From: Dehalococcoidia bacterium
GTDB taxonomy: Bacteria; Chloroflexota; Dehalococcoidia; SAR202; UBA11138
Length of the DNA stretch: 11,085 nt
Assembly (NCBI GenBank): GCA_012270665.1
Contig: JAAXHY010000523.1
Span: 1-11,085 of the forward strand
Reading direction: 5' to 3'
Shown: positions 1 through 6,535 of the stretch, in pieces
How positions within the stretch are numbered: position 1 is the stretch's first letter
Layout: each line of letters opens with the position of its first letter
Notes under the pieces: model-generated
The model's database searches: none
What the model saw: the letters and a program-made list of their open reading frames with translations, nothing else
What the model was told of the DNA's origin: nothing
Program-made: the position numbers and the translations under genes

Positions 1-183
1 GTGCTGGCGGCGGTTCAGCAAGCGATAGCGGACAATCCCGGGGCCGTGCAAGAATATCTCGGCGGCAAGCGGCAGGTGATGGGATTCATCATCGGTCAGG
101 TGATGAAGGCTACGCGAGGCAAGGCCAACCCACGGGTCGCCAGCCAACTCGCGCGAGATAAACTCGAGGAAATGCGCGAATGA
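1..183 (+). CDS. gatB: Asp/Glu-tRNA amidotransferase subunit B, C-terminal end (partial)
   Basis: This is the last 60 codons of an open frame that enters from the left edge. The residues match the C-terminal YqeY-like tail of GatB: an NPGAVQEYLGGK segment, then GFIIGQVMKATRGKANP, then a short helix ending the protein. GatB works with GatA and GatC to convert mischarged Glu-tRNA(Gln) or Asp-tRNA(Asn) to the amide form; this tail contacts the tRNA. The whole protein is normally close to 480-500 residues, so the kinase-like core lies outside the window. The GTG at base 1 is very probably an internal Val codon, not the start. The TGA stop (181-183) overlaps the ATG of the next gene. Family assignment is by recognition of the conserved tail. 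Confidence 0.9.
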   Translation: MLAAVQQAIADNPGAVQEYLGGKRQVMGFIIGQVMKATRGKANPRVASQLARDKLEEMRE

Positions 184-1496
184 CCTCGCGCAGAATCGGA
201 ATGGACCCTGAGTCCGGAGCATCCGTATCCTCTCGCGCGAGGATATTCCTTCGACTGCTGTATCCCGGTGTCGGACTGAAACGCTGGGCCGCGTTTGGCG
301 CTGTTGGAGTGTTCATCTGCTCTATAGGCATGGCTTTCCTGTTGAGAAAGTTCTTCGCCCTCCCGTTCCCGGACTTCCTGCCCTGGTACTTCGAGGGCTT
401 TTTGATGCTGGGCGTAGGAGGTGGTTTCATTCTGCTGTCCATGTACGGATTCTACAGGACACTCATACCGTTCATGGCTCGCTCCCAACCTATAGATTCT
501 CTCGCGGACTCGATCTACAACCGCTGGCAGAGAGGCCGAGGTCCCCGAATAGTGGCTATAGGCGGCGGCACAGGGCTTTCGGTACTGCTCAGAGGACTCC
601 GACAACATACTGACAACCTCACCGCTGTCATTACGGTCGCAGATGATGGCGGTAGTTCCGGACGTCTCAGGCGGGAACTCGGAGTGCTTCCGCCCGGGGA
701 CTTCCGAAACTGCCTCGTAGCGATGTCCGAGGACGAGTCCCTGCTGGCCGAACTCTTCCAGTATAGATTTGAGGAGGGCGACGGCCTGAAGGGGCATAGC
801 TTCGGGAACCTCTTTATCGTAGCCATGGCAAACATAACCAACGGATTTGACCAGGCGCTCGTTGAGTCCAGTCGTGTATTGGCGGTGCGCGGCAGGGTCG
901 TACCCGCGACCACATCCCACTTGCAGCTATCCGCGCGATTCAGGGATGGAAGCGTAGTCAACGGCGAATCCAACATCACCGGGCACAAAGGTGAAATAGA
1001 ACAACTCATGATAGAGCCGGAGGAGGCAGCCGCTCATCCACTCGCGGTTCACGCGATCTCAGACGCCGAGTTGGTGGTGATTGGACCCGGGAGCCTGTAT
1101 TCGAGCATCCTTCCGAACCTCATGGTAAGCGGAATATCGGAAGCGGTTAGAAACACTTCGGCGACGGTGATATATGTATGCAATGTCGCTACTCAGGTTG
1201 GAGAGACAAGCGGTTACACTCTCGCGGAGCACGTTGCGGCGCTGCGACGACATACTTTCGAAGGAATCGCAGACTATGTCATTGGCAACGGCAATCCGCC
1301 AGACATAGGCGATAGGTTCGAAGGGGACGGTGTAGTTCACGACGGCAGTCCTATCAAGAGCGCTGCCATTCTACTTTCCGACCTGGTTGATGACTCACAC
1401 CCTGTGCGCCACGACTCGGACAAGCTGGCCGATGCTATAATGCAGATTCATGGCGCACGCGACGGGCGGATCTCGGCGGCAGAACCAGAAAATTAA
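180..1496 (+). CDS. yvcK: YvcK/CofD-family protein with two N-terminal membrane helices
   Basis: A 438-residue protein of the YvcK (gluconeogenesis factor, CofD-like fold) family. In studied bacteria these proteins bind UDP-sugars and affect carbon use and cell-wall or cell-shape control. Visible motifs are GGGTGLS (128-134), DDGGSSGRLR (155-164), PGDFRNCL (172-179), GHSFGNLF (205-212) and GPGSLYSSILPNL (302-314). Unlike the roughly 320-residue soluble YvcK of Bacillus, it carries about 120 extra N-terminal residues with two hydrophobic stretches near residues 36-58 and 68-96, so the enzyme-like domain is probably tethered to the inner face of the membrane. The ATG at 180 overlaps the gatB stop (ATGA) and has a GAGGA ribosome-binding site 9 bases upstream, which decides this start. 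CofD itself (2-phospho-L-lactate transferase) is the alternative, but the GPGSLYSSILPNL motif favours YvcK. The exact ligand is inference. Confidence 0.93.
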   Translation: MTSRRIGMDPESGASVSSRARIFLRLLYPGVGLKRWAAFGAVGVFICSIGMAFLLRKFFALPFPDFLPWYFEGFLMLGVGGGFILLSMYGFYRTLIPFMARSQPIDSLADSIYNRWQRGRGPRIVAIGGGTGLSVLLRGLRQHTDNLTAVITVADDGGSSGRLRRELGVLPPGDFRNCLVAMSEDESLLAELFQYRFEEGDGLKGHSFGNLFIVAMANITNGFDQALVESSRVLAVRGRVVPATTSHLQLSARFRDGSVVNGESNITGHKGEIEQLMIEPEEAAAHPLAVHAISDAELVVIGPGSLYSSILPNLMVSGISEAVRNTSATVIYVCNVATQVGETSGYTLAEHVAALRRHTFEGIADYVIGNGNPPDIGDRFEGDGVVHDGSPIKSAAILLSDLVDDSHPVRHDSDKLADAIMQIHGARDGRISAAEPEN

Positions 1497-1557
1497 GAAG
1501 ACGAAGGCGCGGCGAGCAACGAACTGACACCATGGGACGGGAGCGTTTAACAATAAA

Positions 1558-1785
1558 ATGGATTTAGCCCTCAACATCTTTCACATTCTTGTATCAATTG
1601 TCTTGGTGACTGTCATCCTCCTCCAGGTCAAGGGGCAAGGAACAGGTCTGTTCGGAGCCGCAGACAACTCGTTCAGGACACGACGCGGCTTTGAATTGGC
1701 GCTGTTCAGGTTCACCATCGCGCTGATAGTCGTTTTCATACTTATCTCAATCGTCAGCGCGAGTAATCTCATAAACCTGACATGA
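1558..1785 (+). CDS. secG: Preprotein translocase subunit SecG
   Basis: A 75-residue protein with the two-helix SecG layout: helix 1 near residues 3-23, a polar loop with the family pattern QxKGQGTGLFGAADN (about 23-37), then helix 2 near 49-68. SecG is the accessory subunit of the SecYEG channel and assists SecA-driven export. Length matches the family (about 70-80). It lies 61 bases after yvcK; no strong ribosome-binding site is seen just before the ATG, the nearest purine run being GGGAG about 17 bases upstream. Its TGA overlaps the ATG of the following DUF62 remnant (ATGA at 1782-1785), so the two were probably translationally coupled before that gene was cut. Confidence 0.93.
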   Translation: MDLALNIFHILVSIVLVTVILLQVKGQGTGLFGAADNSFRTRRGFELALFRFTIALIVVFILISIVSASNLINLT

Positions 1786-1922
1786 GCCAGCCTATCATCA
1801 CACTCGCTACTGACTTAGACACGAGGGGCTCCTACGTCGGAGCCGTGAAGGGCGTGATTCCGGATATTGCCCCTGACGCCACTATTGTGGACATATCCCA
1901 CGAGATCGAGCGGCACAACTAA
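1782..1922 (+). pseudogene. Truncated DUF62 (SAM hydroxide adenosyltransferase-like) gene remnant
   Basis: A 46-codon frame starts at an ATG overlapping the secG stop and ends at TAA 1920-1922. Its sequence matches only the extreme N-terminus of the DUF62 / SAM-dependent chlorinase-fluorinase superfamily: ITLATDLDTRGSYVGAVKG (family form near ITLxTDFGTRDxYVGAMKG), then IAPDATIVDISHEI. Family members hydrolyse SAM to adenosine and methionine, or halogenate it, and are about 260 residues long, so over 80 percent is absent. The stop falls where the family would continue after the HEI motif, exactly where the convergent FAD oxidase gene ends (1919-1921). FG in the TDFG motif has become LD and the next Asp has become Gly, which suggests decay or divergence. 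No remainder of the gene was seen elsewhere in the window. A functional micropeptide is unlikely. Confidence 0.75.
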
Positions 1923-3331
1923 CCCCAAATTTTACCCGAGTTCAGTATTCCTGCCGGGTCGAGCGACCTCTTTATCCTGCGGCCAACCGACATCCCGCTA
2001 CCCAATTCCGCTTCTACTAGATGCGCTAACTTCAGCCCGACACCGTGACAGTACTCCATAGCGCCACCCATAGCTTGAGCGGCCTGCAACACTCTATCTA
2101 CCGTCTGGGCCAGCCGATCCTCATCTCCTTCGACTTCGACACTCGGGGAAATCAACAGGGAGAAGAACTCGGGTCTGCCCCACACCGACCATTCCCTTAC
2201 AGATACACGCTCTTTGCTCAGAAGGGCCTCGCACTTCCTGCGATATTCGAGCACCTTCCCCGAGGGAAGCGCGACGTGCAGGTAGTCCATCCTGTAGGCT
2301 GACCTACTTCGCCGAGCAAGGTCGGGGCGTTCGTTGTCCAGAACGTCCTCTTTGTATCTATGGGCTGATGCGTGCCGATCAATCCAGTATCGGTTCACCG
2401 CGGCGTCGCTGCCGCGTCTTCCATCATGCCTGAGGCAGATTGCCGTCGCCTCGCCCACATTCGCCTCAACACTTTCCTTACCGCCCTCGAACACTAGATA
2501 GAGGGTAGCCATATCGCGCCGACCGGATCCTCCGGGAACAAGTTCGTCGCCGTAGTCCATAACCGTCGGTATAAGCCCGTTAGCATAGATGGCGCTGATT
2601 GCCTCGTACCCAGAGTCGAATTCAGGAAAGTCAAAACAGATCATCGAACGGCAGATCGGTATAGGAAACGCCTTCACCGTCGCTTCACAAATGATCCCAA
2701 ATGTACCCTCCGTTCCGATAAAGAGATGGTTGAGAGTCGCTCCGAAGAACGAGCCGGGCACGGCTCGCGACTCTACGACCTCTCCGCCCCCCAGCGCTGC
2801 CATCATTCCCAGTATCTGGTCTCCCATGGCGCCGTGTCCAGAGGCCGTATATCCCACGCCGTTTGTAGATATGGCTCCACCCAAGGTAGCAATGGGCCTG
2901 CTCCACGGATCGTGTCCAAGCCTCAGTTCGTGGGCCGTCAGCGCGCGATGGGCGTCTTCCAACAGGATACCGCTTTGAAACGTTGCCGTCCGACTCTCCT
3001 TGTCCACCCCAATCACTCGATTCATTCGGCGCAGGTTGAGAATGATGGCCGAATCGAGAGGCGTCGCAGCGCCCATTACTCCGGTCCCGCCACCATATGG
3101 CACAACCGGTATGGATTGTCGAGAGGCGTAAGCAAGGGACTTTGAGATATCCCCGGAGGTCCTCGGCCAGATGACCGCGCTGGCACGGTCGTTTAGCCGT
3201 CCTGATGCGCGGAACGCCCTAAATGTCCCGAGAGCGTCACCGCCGTAACGCCGGAGATCAGCCTCGTCTGAAGAAACCGCTCCACGTCCAAGTAGATGGA
3301 CCAGATCTCTTTCGAGGGGGCGCGAATTCAT
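1919..3331 (-). CDS. FAD-binding oxidase (GlcD / alkyl-DHAP synthase-like)
   Basis: A 470-residue flavoprotein of the PCMH-type FAD-binding (FAD_binding_4) plus FAD-oxidase C-terminal family, which includes glycolate/D-lactate oxidase subunit GlcD and alkyldihydroxyacetonephosphate synthase. Motifs: PYGGGTGVMGAA (78-89), a pyrophosphate-binding stretch; DPWSRPIATLGGAISTNGVG (141-160); GTEGTFGIICEAT (207-219); CHGVG (428-432), the counterpart of the usual HHHG-like active-site segment; and the LDPAGILNSGK tail (457-467). No signal peptide or Fe-S cysteine cluster is visible, so a soluble 2-hydroxyacid-type oxidase is likely. The DPWSRPIATLGG variant leans toward the alkyl-DHAP-synthase-like branch; substrate unknown. 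Its ATG overlaps the YqeK stop (3328-3331), so translation is probably coupled. The end is intact although it abuts the broken DUF62 gene on the other strand. Confidence 0.85.
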   Translation of the reverse strand: MNSRPLERDLVHLLGRGAVSSDEADLRRYGGDALGTFRAFRASGRLNDRASAVIWPRTSGDISKSLAYASRQSIPVVPYGGGTGVMGAATPLDSAIILNLRRMNRVIGVDKESRTATFQSGILLEDAHRALTAHELRLGHDPWSRPIATLGGAISTNGVGYTASGHGAMGDQILGMMAALGGGEVVESRAVPGSFFGATLNHLFIGTEGTFGIICEATVKAFPIPICRSMICFDFPEFDSGYEAISAIYANGLIPTVMDYGDELVPGGSGRRDMATLYLVFEGGKESVEANVGEATAICLRHDGRRGSDAAVNRYWIDRHASAHRYKEDVLDNERPDLARRSRSAYRMDYLHVALPSGKVLEYRRKCEALLSKERVSVREWSVWGRPEFFSLLISPSVEVEGDEDRLAQTVDRVLQAAQAMGGAMEYCHGVGLKLAHLVEAELGSGMSVGRRIKRSLDPAGILNSGKIWG

Positions 3332-3906
3332 GCCCTTGTGGAAATCAACAACTGGTTTCTAAGATCAATCGAAACCGGATGGATGAGGCTGCCACTGCGC
3401 ATGAAGTACTCTATGGTGTGGTTCAAGTACTCCAGAATTGCGAGGTCAAGGCTGTCCTTTGATTTAGCGGCAACTTTCTTTAGATACGGAAACTGTTCCA
3501 CCTTGCGGGGGTCGAGTTTGTCGGCAAGAAACACAACCTTCGCCACCTCGCTCATGCCCGGTCGGCCAGTGGTGTGCCAGGCGACTGACTCCAGAACAGC
3601 TTCATCAAGTTCACTACTGTCCTCATAGAGCCACCGCGCGGCAATCGGCCCATGCAGCAGAATGGGTTCGCGCTCTTCCACTAATCCAAGGGGCAGACTC
3701 AATCTTTCTGCCTCCGTCAGCAGTCTGTCGCGGCCTAGCGACCTTGCCAGGTCATGCGCAGCCGTACCTATGTCGGCCAATCGAGCATCCACATTGTGCC
3801 GGACCGCCAGTTCCTGGGACACTTCCCGCGAACGCTCAATATGGTCTTTCAGTCCAGGGGGCAGTATCTTCAGTCGAGCGTCAATTGGATCAGGAAGATC
3901 GGTCAC
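3328..3906 (-). CDS. yqeK: YqeK-type HD-domain hydrolase
   Basis: A 192-residue HD-superfamily protein. Metal-site residues in order: His22 (KDHIERS), His51-Asp52 (AAHDLARSL), His85 (LHGPIAA), His111 (HTTGRPGMS) and Asp129 (FLADKLDP). The HTTGRPGMS...LADKLDP block is characteristic of YqeK, described as a symmetrical diadenosine tetraphosphate hydrolase that makes two ADP. The open frame runs upstream to 4182, but that extension overlaps the HIT gene in another frame and has no family resemblance. The GTG at 3906-3904 overlapping the HIT stop (GTGA) gives the normal family length of about 190 residues and is chosen as the start. yqeK usually sits beside nadD or rsfS; here it is beside a HIT hydrolase instead. 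Start moderately certain; family call strong. Confidence 0.88.
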   Translation of the reverse strand: MTDLPDPIDARLKILPPGLKDHIERSREVSQELAVRHNVDARLADIGTAAHDLARSLGRDRLLTEAERLSLPLGLVEEREPILLHGPIAARWLYEDSSELDEAVLESVAWHTTGRPGMSEVAKVVFLADKLDPRKVEQFPYLKKVAAKSKDSLDLAILEYLNHTIEYFMRSGSLIHPVSIDLRNQLLISTRA

Positions 3907-4256
3907 TTTGGAATACCAAGTCCGCCAAGACGACGGCCGCCCATCACGTGCAAATGGAGATGGGGAATCTCCTGTCCACCGTCTCTGCCCTGATTTAACA
4001 TCAGACGATAACCGCTGCCTGACACTCCTTCGGCGCTTGCCATGTCCCTTGCGGCAGAGAGCATTGCCGCAACTGTCCGGTCGAAGTCCGACTCCAGTTC
4101 GATCAGATATTCGAAGTGATCCAACGGGATGACCAGCAAGTGTGTCGGGGCCACAGGGTTGATATCTCGTATCACGAAGCAATATTCATCCCGATGCAGA
4201 ATATCAGACGGAATCTTGCCGTCTCTTATCTTGCAGAATACGCAGTCCTCAGCCAT
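3903..4256 (-). CDS. HIT-family nucleotide hydrolase/transferase (HinT-like)
   Basis: A 117-residue histidine-triad protein. The catalytic triad HLHLHV lies at residues 99-104 in the context IPHLHLHVMGGR, and the N-terminus has the CVFCKIRDGKIPSDIL signature (5-20) with a Cys-x2-Cys pair that may bind zinc. HIT proteins split AMP from phosphoramidates or from dinucleoside polyphosphates; this length and layout fit the HinT branch. A GGAG ribosome-binding site lies about 10 bases before the ATG. The stop overlaps the GTG of yqeK, and the RidA-family gene ends 18 bases upstream, so the genes are likely co-transcribed. Pairing with YqeK hints at shared nucleotide-polyphosphate chemistry, which is inference. 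Confidence 0.9.
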   Translation of the reverse strand: MAEDCVFCKIRDGKIPSDILHRDEYCFVIRDINPVAPTHLLVIPLDHFEYLIELESDFDRTVAAMLSAARDMASAEGVSGSGYRLMLNQGRDGGQEIPHLHLHVMGGRRLGGLGIPK

Positions 4257-4274
4257 GTGTCTCGCTCTCCAGAC

Positions 4275-4655
4275 TCAAAGAACGGCTATAGCTTCAATTT
4301 CAACCAGATACTCGGGATTCACCAGACCGCTGATGAAGACCGTGCTCGAAGCGGGGCCGGGATTCCCAAAGAAATCCAGCCTTGCTTCGGCATAAGCCGG
4401 ATAGTCTTCAGGGTTCACCAGGAACGCGGTTATCTTCGTGACATCCGCGCGGGTCGCGCCAGCGGCTTTCAGAGCTTGCTCCACATTGCTTAGACACTGT
4501 ACGGATTGCGCGCGCGCGTCGCCTTCGCCGACGAGATTTCCTTCGGTGTCAACCGACACTTGGCCGGACACGAAAACCATATTTCCGGCCCGCGTCACAG
4601 GCGAGAATCCAGATGGCTTGTTTTCAGGATTCGGAAAGAAGACTCTTCTGGGCAT
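4275..4655 (-). CDS. RidA/YjgF-family protein without the canonical Arg
   Basis: A 126-residue YjgF/YER057c/UK114-fold protein. Family features: NMVFVSGQVSVDTEGNLVG (25-43), a helix with the Q-C-L-SNVEQALKAAGAT pattern (53-68), VTKITAFLV (72-80) and VEIEAIAV (118-125). Canonical RidA deaminates reactive enamine/imine intermediates from PLP enzymes and uses an Arg in a PARS motif near the end; here that spot reads PASS (101-104), so the Arg is replaced by Ser103. It therefore resembles the Rid subgroups thought not to have this deaminase activity, and its role is open. Start ATG at 4655 has a GAGGGAG ribosome-binding site just upstream. It lies 40 bases after the VOC gene and 18 before HIT. 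Confidence 0.87.
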   Translation of the reverse strand: MPRRVFFPNPENKPSGFSPVTRAGNMVFVSGQVSVDTEGNLVGEGDARAQSVQCLSNVEQALKAAGATRADVTKITAFLVNPEDYPAYAEARLDFFGNPGPASSTVFISGLVNPEYLVEIEAIAVL

Positions 4656-4695
4656 CTCTCACTCCCTCACTCTTGACTTGGCAATGAATCGGTTC

Positions 4696-5088
4696 CTATC
4701 CGGGCAGTTGGAGCAGCTCTATGCGTGTATCGTCGGGACCAGCGATAAAGGCGATTCTTGGTCCATTCGGGACATCAATCGGTCCCTCTTTCAAGACAGC
4801 GCCCATGCTGGTCAGGCGCTCCAGCTCGGCGTCCAAGTCGCCAATCGTTATACCTATGTGCTCGAGGCCCCAATGAACATCGGCATTGCCCTCGTCCAAT
4901 TCCTCACCCGTCCGGGCGCCGGAGATGTTGACCGTCACCCCGTCCGGTGTCCTCGTGACCACAAACTGGTCGCCGTAAGGCCTCACAATATCACTCACTA
5001 TCGTAAAGTCGAACGCGGTCGCATACCACTCCGCGGTCTTGCGGGGATCCGGCGCCTTCAAATGCACATGATTGAACTCATACCCCAT
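4696..5088 (-). CDS. VOC-family (glyoxalase/dioxygenase fold) protein
   Basis: A 130-residue vicinal-oxygen-chelate protein with two beta-alpha-beta-beta-beta modules, residues about 5-60 and 74-128. Likely metal-site residues are His7 or His9 in FNHVHLKAPDP, His77 in LEHIGI and Glu124 in RIELLQ. The family covers glyoxalase I, methylmalonyl-CoA epimerase, ring-cleaving dioxygenases and resistance proteins; motifs here are not specific enough to choose a substrate. The start is well supported by an AGGAG site 8 bases before the ATG. It is the first gene after an 88-base gap and may start the downstream block with RidA, HIT, YqeK and the oxidase. Confidence 0.85.
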   Translation of the reverse strand: MGYEFNHVHLKAPDPRKTAEWYATAFDFTIVSDIVRPYGDQFVVTRTPDGVTVNISGARTGEELDEGNADVHWGLEHIGITIGDLDAELERLTSMGAVLKEGPIDVPNGPRIAFIAGPDDTRIELLQLPG

Positions 5089-5120
5089 GAGTATCTCTCC
5101 TCTTCTTATTCCTGACTCTA

Positions 5121-5149
5121 TAGATATGCCAGAATGAAGTTTATAGCAA
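5121..5149 (-). promoter_or_regulatory. Possible promoter before the VOC-RidA-HIT-YqeK-oxidase block
   Basis: Reading the minus strand in the 88-base gap, a TTGCTA -35-like box (5149-5144) is followed after 17 bases by TATCTA (5126-5121), about 32 bases before the VOC start codon. The spacing is ideal but each box is a partial match, so read-through from the hydrolase gene is an equal alternative. Confidence 0.3.
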
Positions 5150-5176
5150 CCGCTCCGTTACGGCTACCTGCGTCTA

Positions 5177-6325
5177 TCAGTCTAGCTCGTGTAGAATGTT
5201 ATACATATGCAGATACAGTTTGAACAACTCCCTGGCATAGATGGGAGGGCTTACTGGACGGGTAGGATCAACGTGCTGAAACAGTGAAAACTCGGTGTGG
5301 TACACGCCTCCTCTTTCTGAGAGGGCGTCAGCAAGACGGCGAGACTCTTCCGAGGGAACAAGTTTATCCTGTCGGTCGTGCATTATCAGCACCCGCGCGT
5401 TCAAGTCCCGTAGCCTCGTGGCCGGCGAAATCGAGGCCAGTTCAGACCTCATCTCATTGGGCATGCCGGAAATCAACCCATCCGCCTCAGCGCGGCTGAC
5501 ACCCGACAGCAGCCGGTGAACTGTTTGAGCCTCTGTGGACATCGCAGCCAGTAGCTCATCGGTGATGATCGTATCTCTTACGATGAAGACCCTTTCTAGC
5601 AAGGCACGCTCACCGGAATCAGGAAGTCCATCAATTAAGTGGGCGCTCACCACTTCGACGCTCAGCTTGTCAGGCATCCAAGGCTCGACCACGTCTCCGT
5701 AAAAACGACTTGCTGAAGTAACTGAAACGGCCAGGTCCTTAGCATCGAAATAGCCGCCAAAGAAGTTGACGAATTTCACCTGGTCTCTGATTCTCACATC
5801 CTGGGCCGCGACAGTCGCGAATGACGCTCCCACGCAGAACCCGCCCATTCCTGACCTTTCCGGGTCAACCCTGTCATTATCCAACAGGAATTCATAAGCA
5901 TGAACAAGTGATTCTATCTCACTGGCGGATACTTTTTTCTGCGTCATTTCTTGCGACCAGGGAATCAACACAATTACCCCAGCCTGAGCCAGCCCTTCAG
6001 CCAATCCGACTACCCTTGGATCATCCCTACCCGCAGGATTTACACCCAGGAACAACAGAACGGCGCCGTGCGTACCGTCCCCCGCCGGTGTGTACAAGTC
6101 CGCGACTCCGAAGCCATTCTCAGTCGGATAGCTGACTTCTTCCAACCGAGGCTCCCCGGTGAACCACTCTTGCGGTTTGACTGGAATAGTGGGGAGTACC
6201 TGTGGAATAAACAGGGCAGTCTTGACCGCTGTGCGGCCCTGAGCGGTGGCGAACAGGAGTACCGCCAAGATAGCCATCGTAACCAAGATGGCCATCAGTA
6301 TCCGCTTTTTACGACTGTGTAACAC
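5177..6325 (-). CDS. Membrane-anchored dienelactone-hydrolase-like alpha/beta hydrolase
   Basis: A 382-residue protein. The N-terminus (HSRKKR then a hydrophobic run at residues 9-28) is a signal anchor or signal peptide, so the catalytic domain probably faces the outside. The alpha/beta-hydrolase core follows: oxyanion-side strand AVLLFLG (88-94), nucleophile elbow GFCVG (162-166) with Cys164 in place of Ser, acid Asp317 or Asp320 in MHDRQDKLVP, and His351 in QHVDP. A Cys nucleophile in a GFCxG elbow is the mark of the dienelactone hydrolase family. A helical insert at about 225-300 may form a lid. The start is a GTG with only a weak AGGT upstream; an internal ATG (residue 11) would shorten the basic N-region. 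Substrate unknown. It is divergent from the PIN-TRAM gene. Confidence 0.8.
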   Translation of the reverse strand: MLHSRKKRILMAILVTMAILAVLLFATAQGRTAVKTALFIPQVLPTIPVKPQEWFTGEPRLEEVSYPTENGFGVADLYTPAGDGTHGAVLLFLGVNPAGRDDPRVVGLAEGLAQAGVIVLIPWSQEMTQKKVSASEIESLVHAYEFLLDNDRVDPERSGMGGFCVGASFATVAAQDVRIRDQVKFVNFFGGYFDAKDLAVSVTSASRFYGDVVEPWMPDKLSVEVVSAHLIDGLPDSGERALLERVFIVRDTIITDELLAAMSTEAQTVHRLLSGVSRAEADGLISGMPNEMRSELASISPATRLRDLNARVLIMHDRQDKLVPSEESRRLADALSERGGVYHTEFSLFQHVDPTRPVSPPIYARELFKLYLHMYNILHELD

Positions 6326-6373
6326 GATACCTGTTCAACATAACTTGCATACCTCTGTCGCAGTCCAGTTCTG

Positions 6374-6394
6374 AACCCTGAATAAGACAGGGTT
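6374..6394. repeat. 7-bp inverted repeat (hairpin or operator)
   Basis: AACCCTG (6374-6380) and CAGGGTT (6388-6394) are exact reverse complements around a 7-base centre. No T-run follows on either strand, so a terminator is unlikely. It lies about 50 bases upstream of the hydrolase GTG start and could be an operator or a 5' leader hairpin of that gene. Confidence 0.5.
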
Positions 6395-6431
6395 ACGTCG
6401 GGCGCAATCTCGCAGACAGCAGACAAATGAA

Positions 6432-6456
6432 ATACGAATGGAATTCAAGTTCGTAT
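6432..6456. repeat. Operator-like inverted repeat
   Basis: ATACGAA (6432-6438) and TTCGTAT (6450-6456) are exact reverse complements around an 11-base centre that itself contains GAATTC nearly at the dyad. A two-turn, dimer-sized dyad between divergent genes is a typical repressor site layout; no regulator gene is present in the window. Confidence 0.45.
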
Positions 6457-6481
6457 ATCAATCAAATGAATCCATACGGCG

Positions 6482-6510
6482 ATGCAATTCTACGTCGTGT
6501 CCTGTATAAT
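6482..6510 (+). promoter_or_regulatory. Probable sigma-70-type promoter for the PIN-TRAM/ispD/ispF/cysS operon
   Basis: A perfect TATAAT (6505-6510) lies on the plus strand about 195 bases before the PIN-TRAM ATG. Seventeen bases upstream is ATGCAA (6482-6487), a 3 of 6 match to the -35 consensus. The -10 box sits in the middle of the 9-bp inverted repeat 6485-6535, so a protein binding that repeat would block it. Placing the transcript start near 6517 leaves a leader of about 190 bases. Confidence 0.5.
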
Positions 6511-6535
6511 AGCTAAAGTGTGCTATGTAGAATTG
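6485..6535. repeat. 9-bp inverted repeat bracketing the -10 box
   Basis: CAATTCTAC (6485-6493) and GTAGAATTG (6527-6535) are exact reverse complements separated by 33 bases, with the TATAAT box near the dyad centre. A related pair of half-sites occurs at 10584-10617. Likely roles are a binding site for a regulator or a remnant of a short repeat family. Confidence 0.5.

Noticed and set aside
96..920. Long minus-strand open frame (274 codons) antisense to yvcK
   Set aside because: Its codons show no family motif and it lies wholly opposite the well-conserved yvcK and gatB frames; it is a shadow of their codon pattern.
3907..4182. N-terminal extension of the YqeK frame
   Set aside because: It overlaps the HIT coding sequence in another frame, has no family similarity, and a GTG at 3906 coupled to the HIT stop gives the normal YqeK length.
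4438..5115. Plus-strand open frame (225 codons)
   Set aside because: It is antisense to the VOC and RidA genes, which have clear motifs and good ribosome-binding sites; the translated frame has no recognisable domain.
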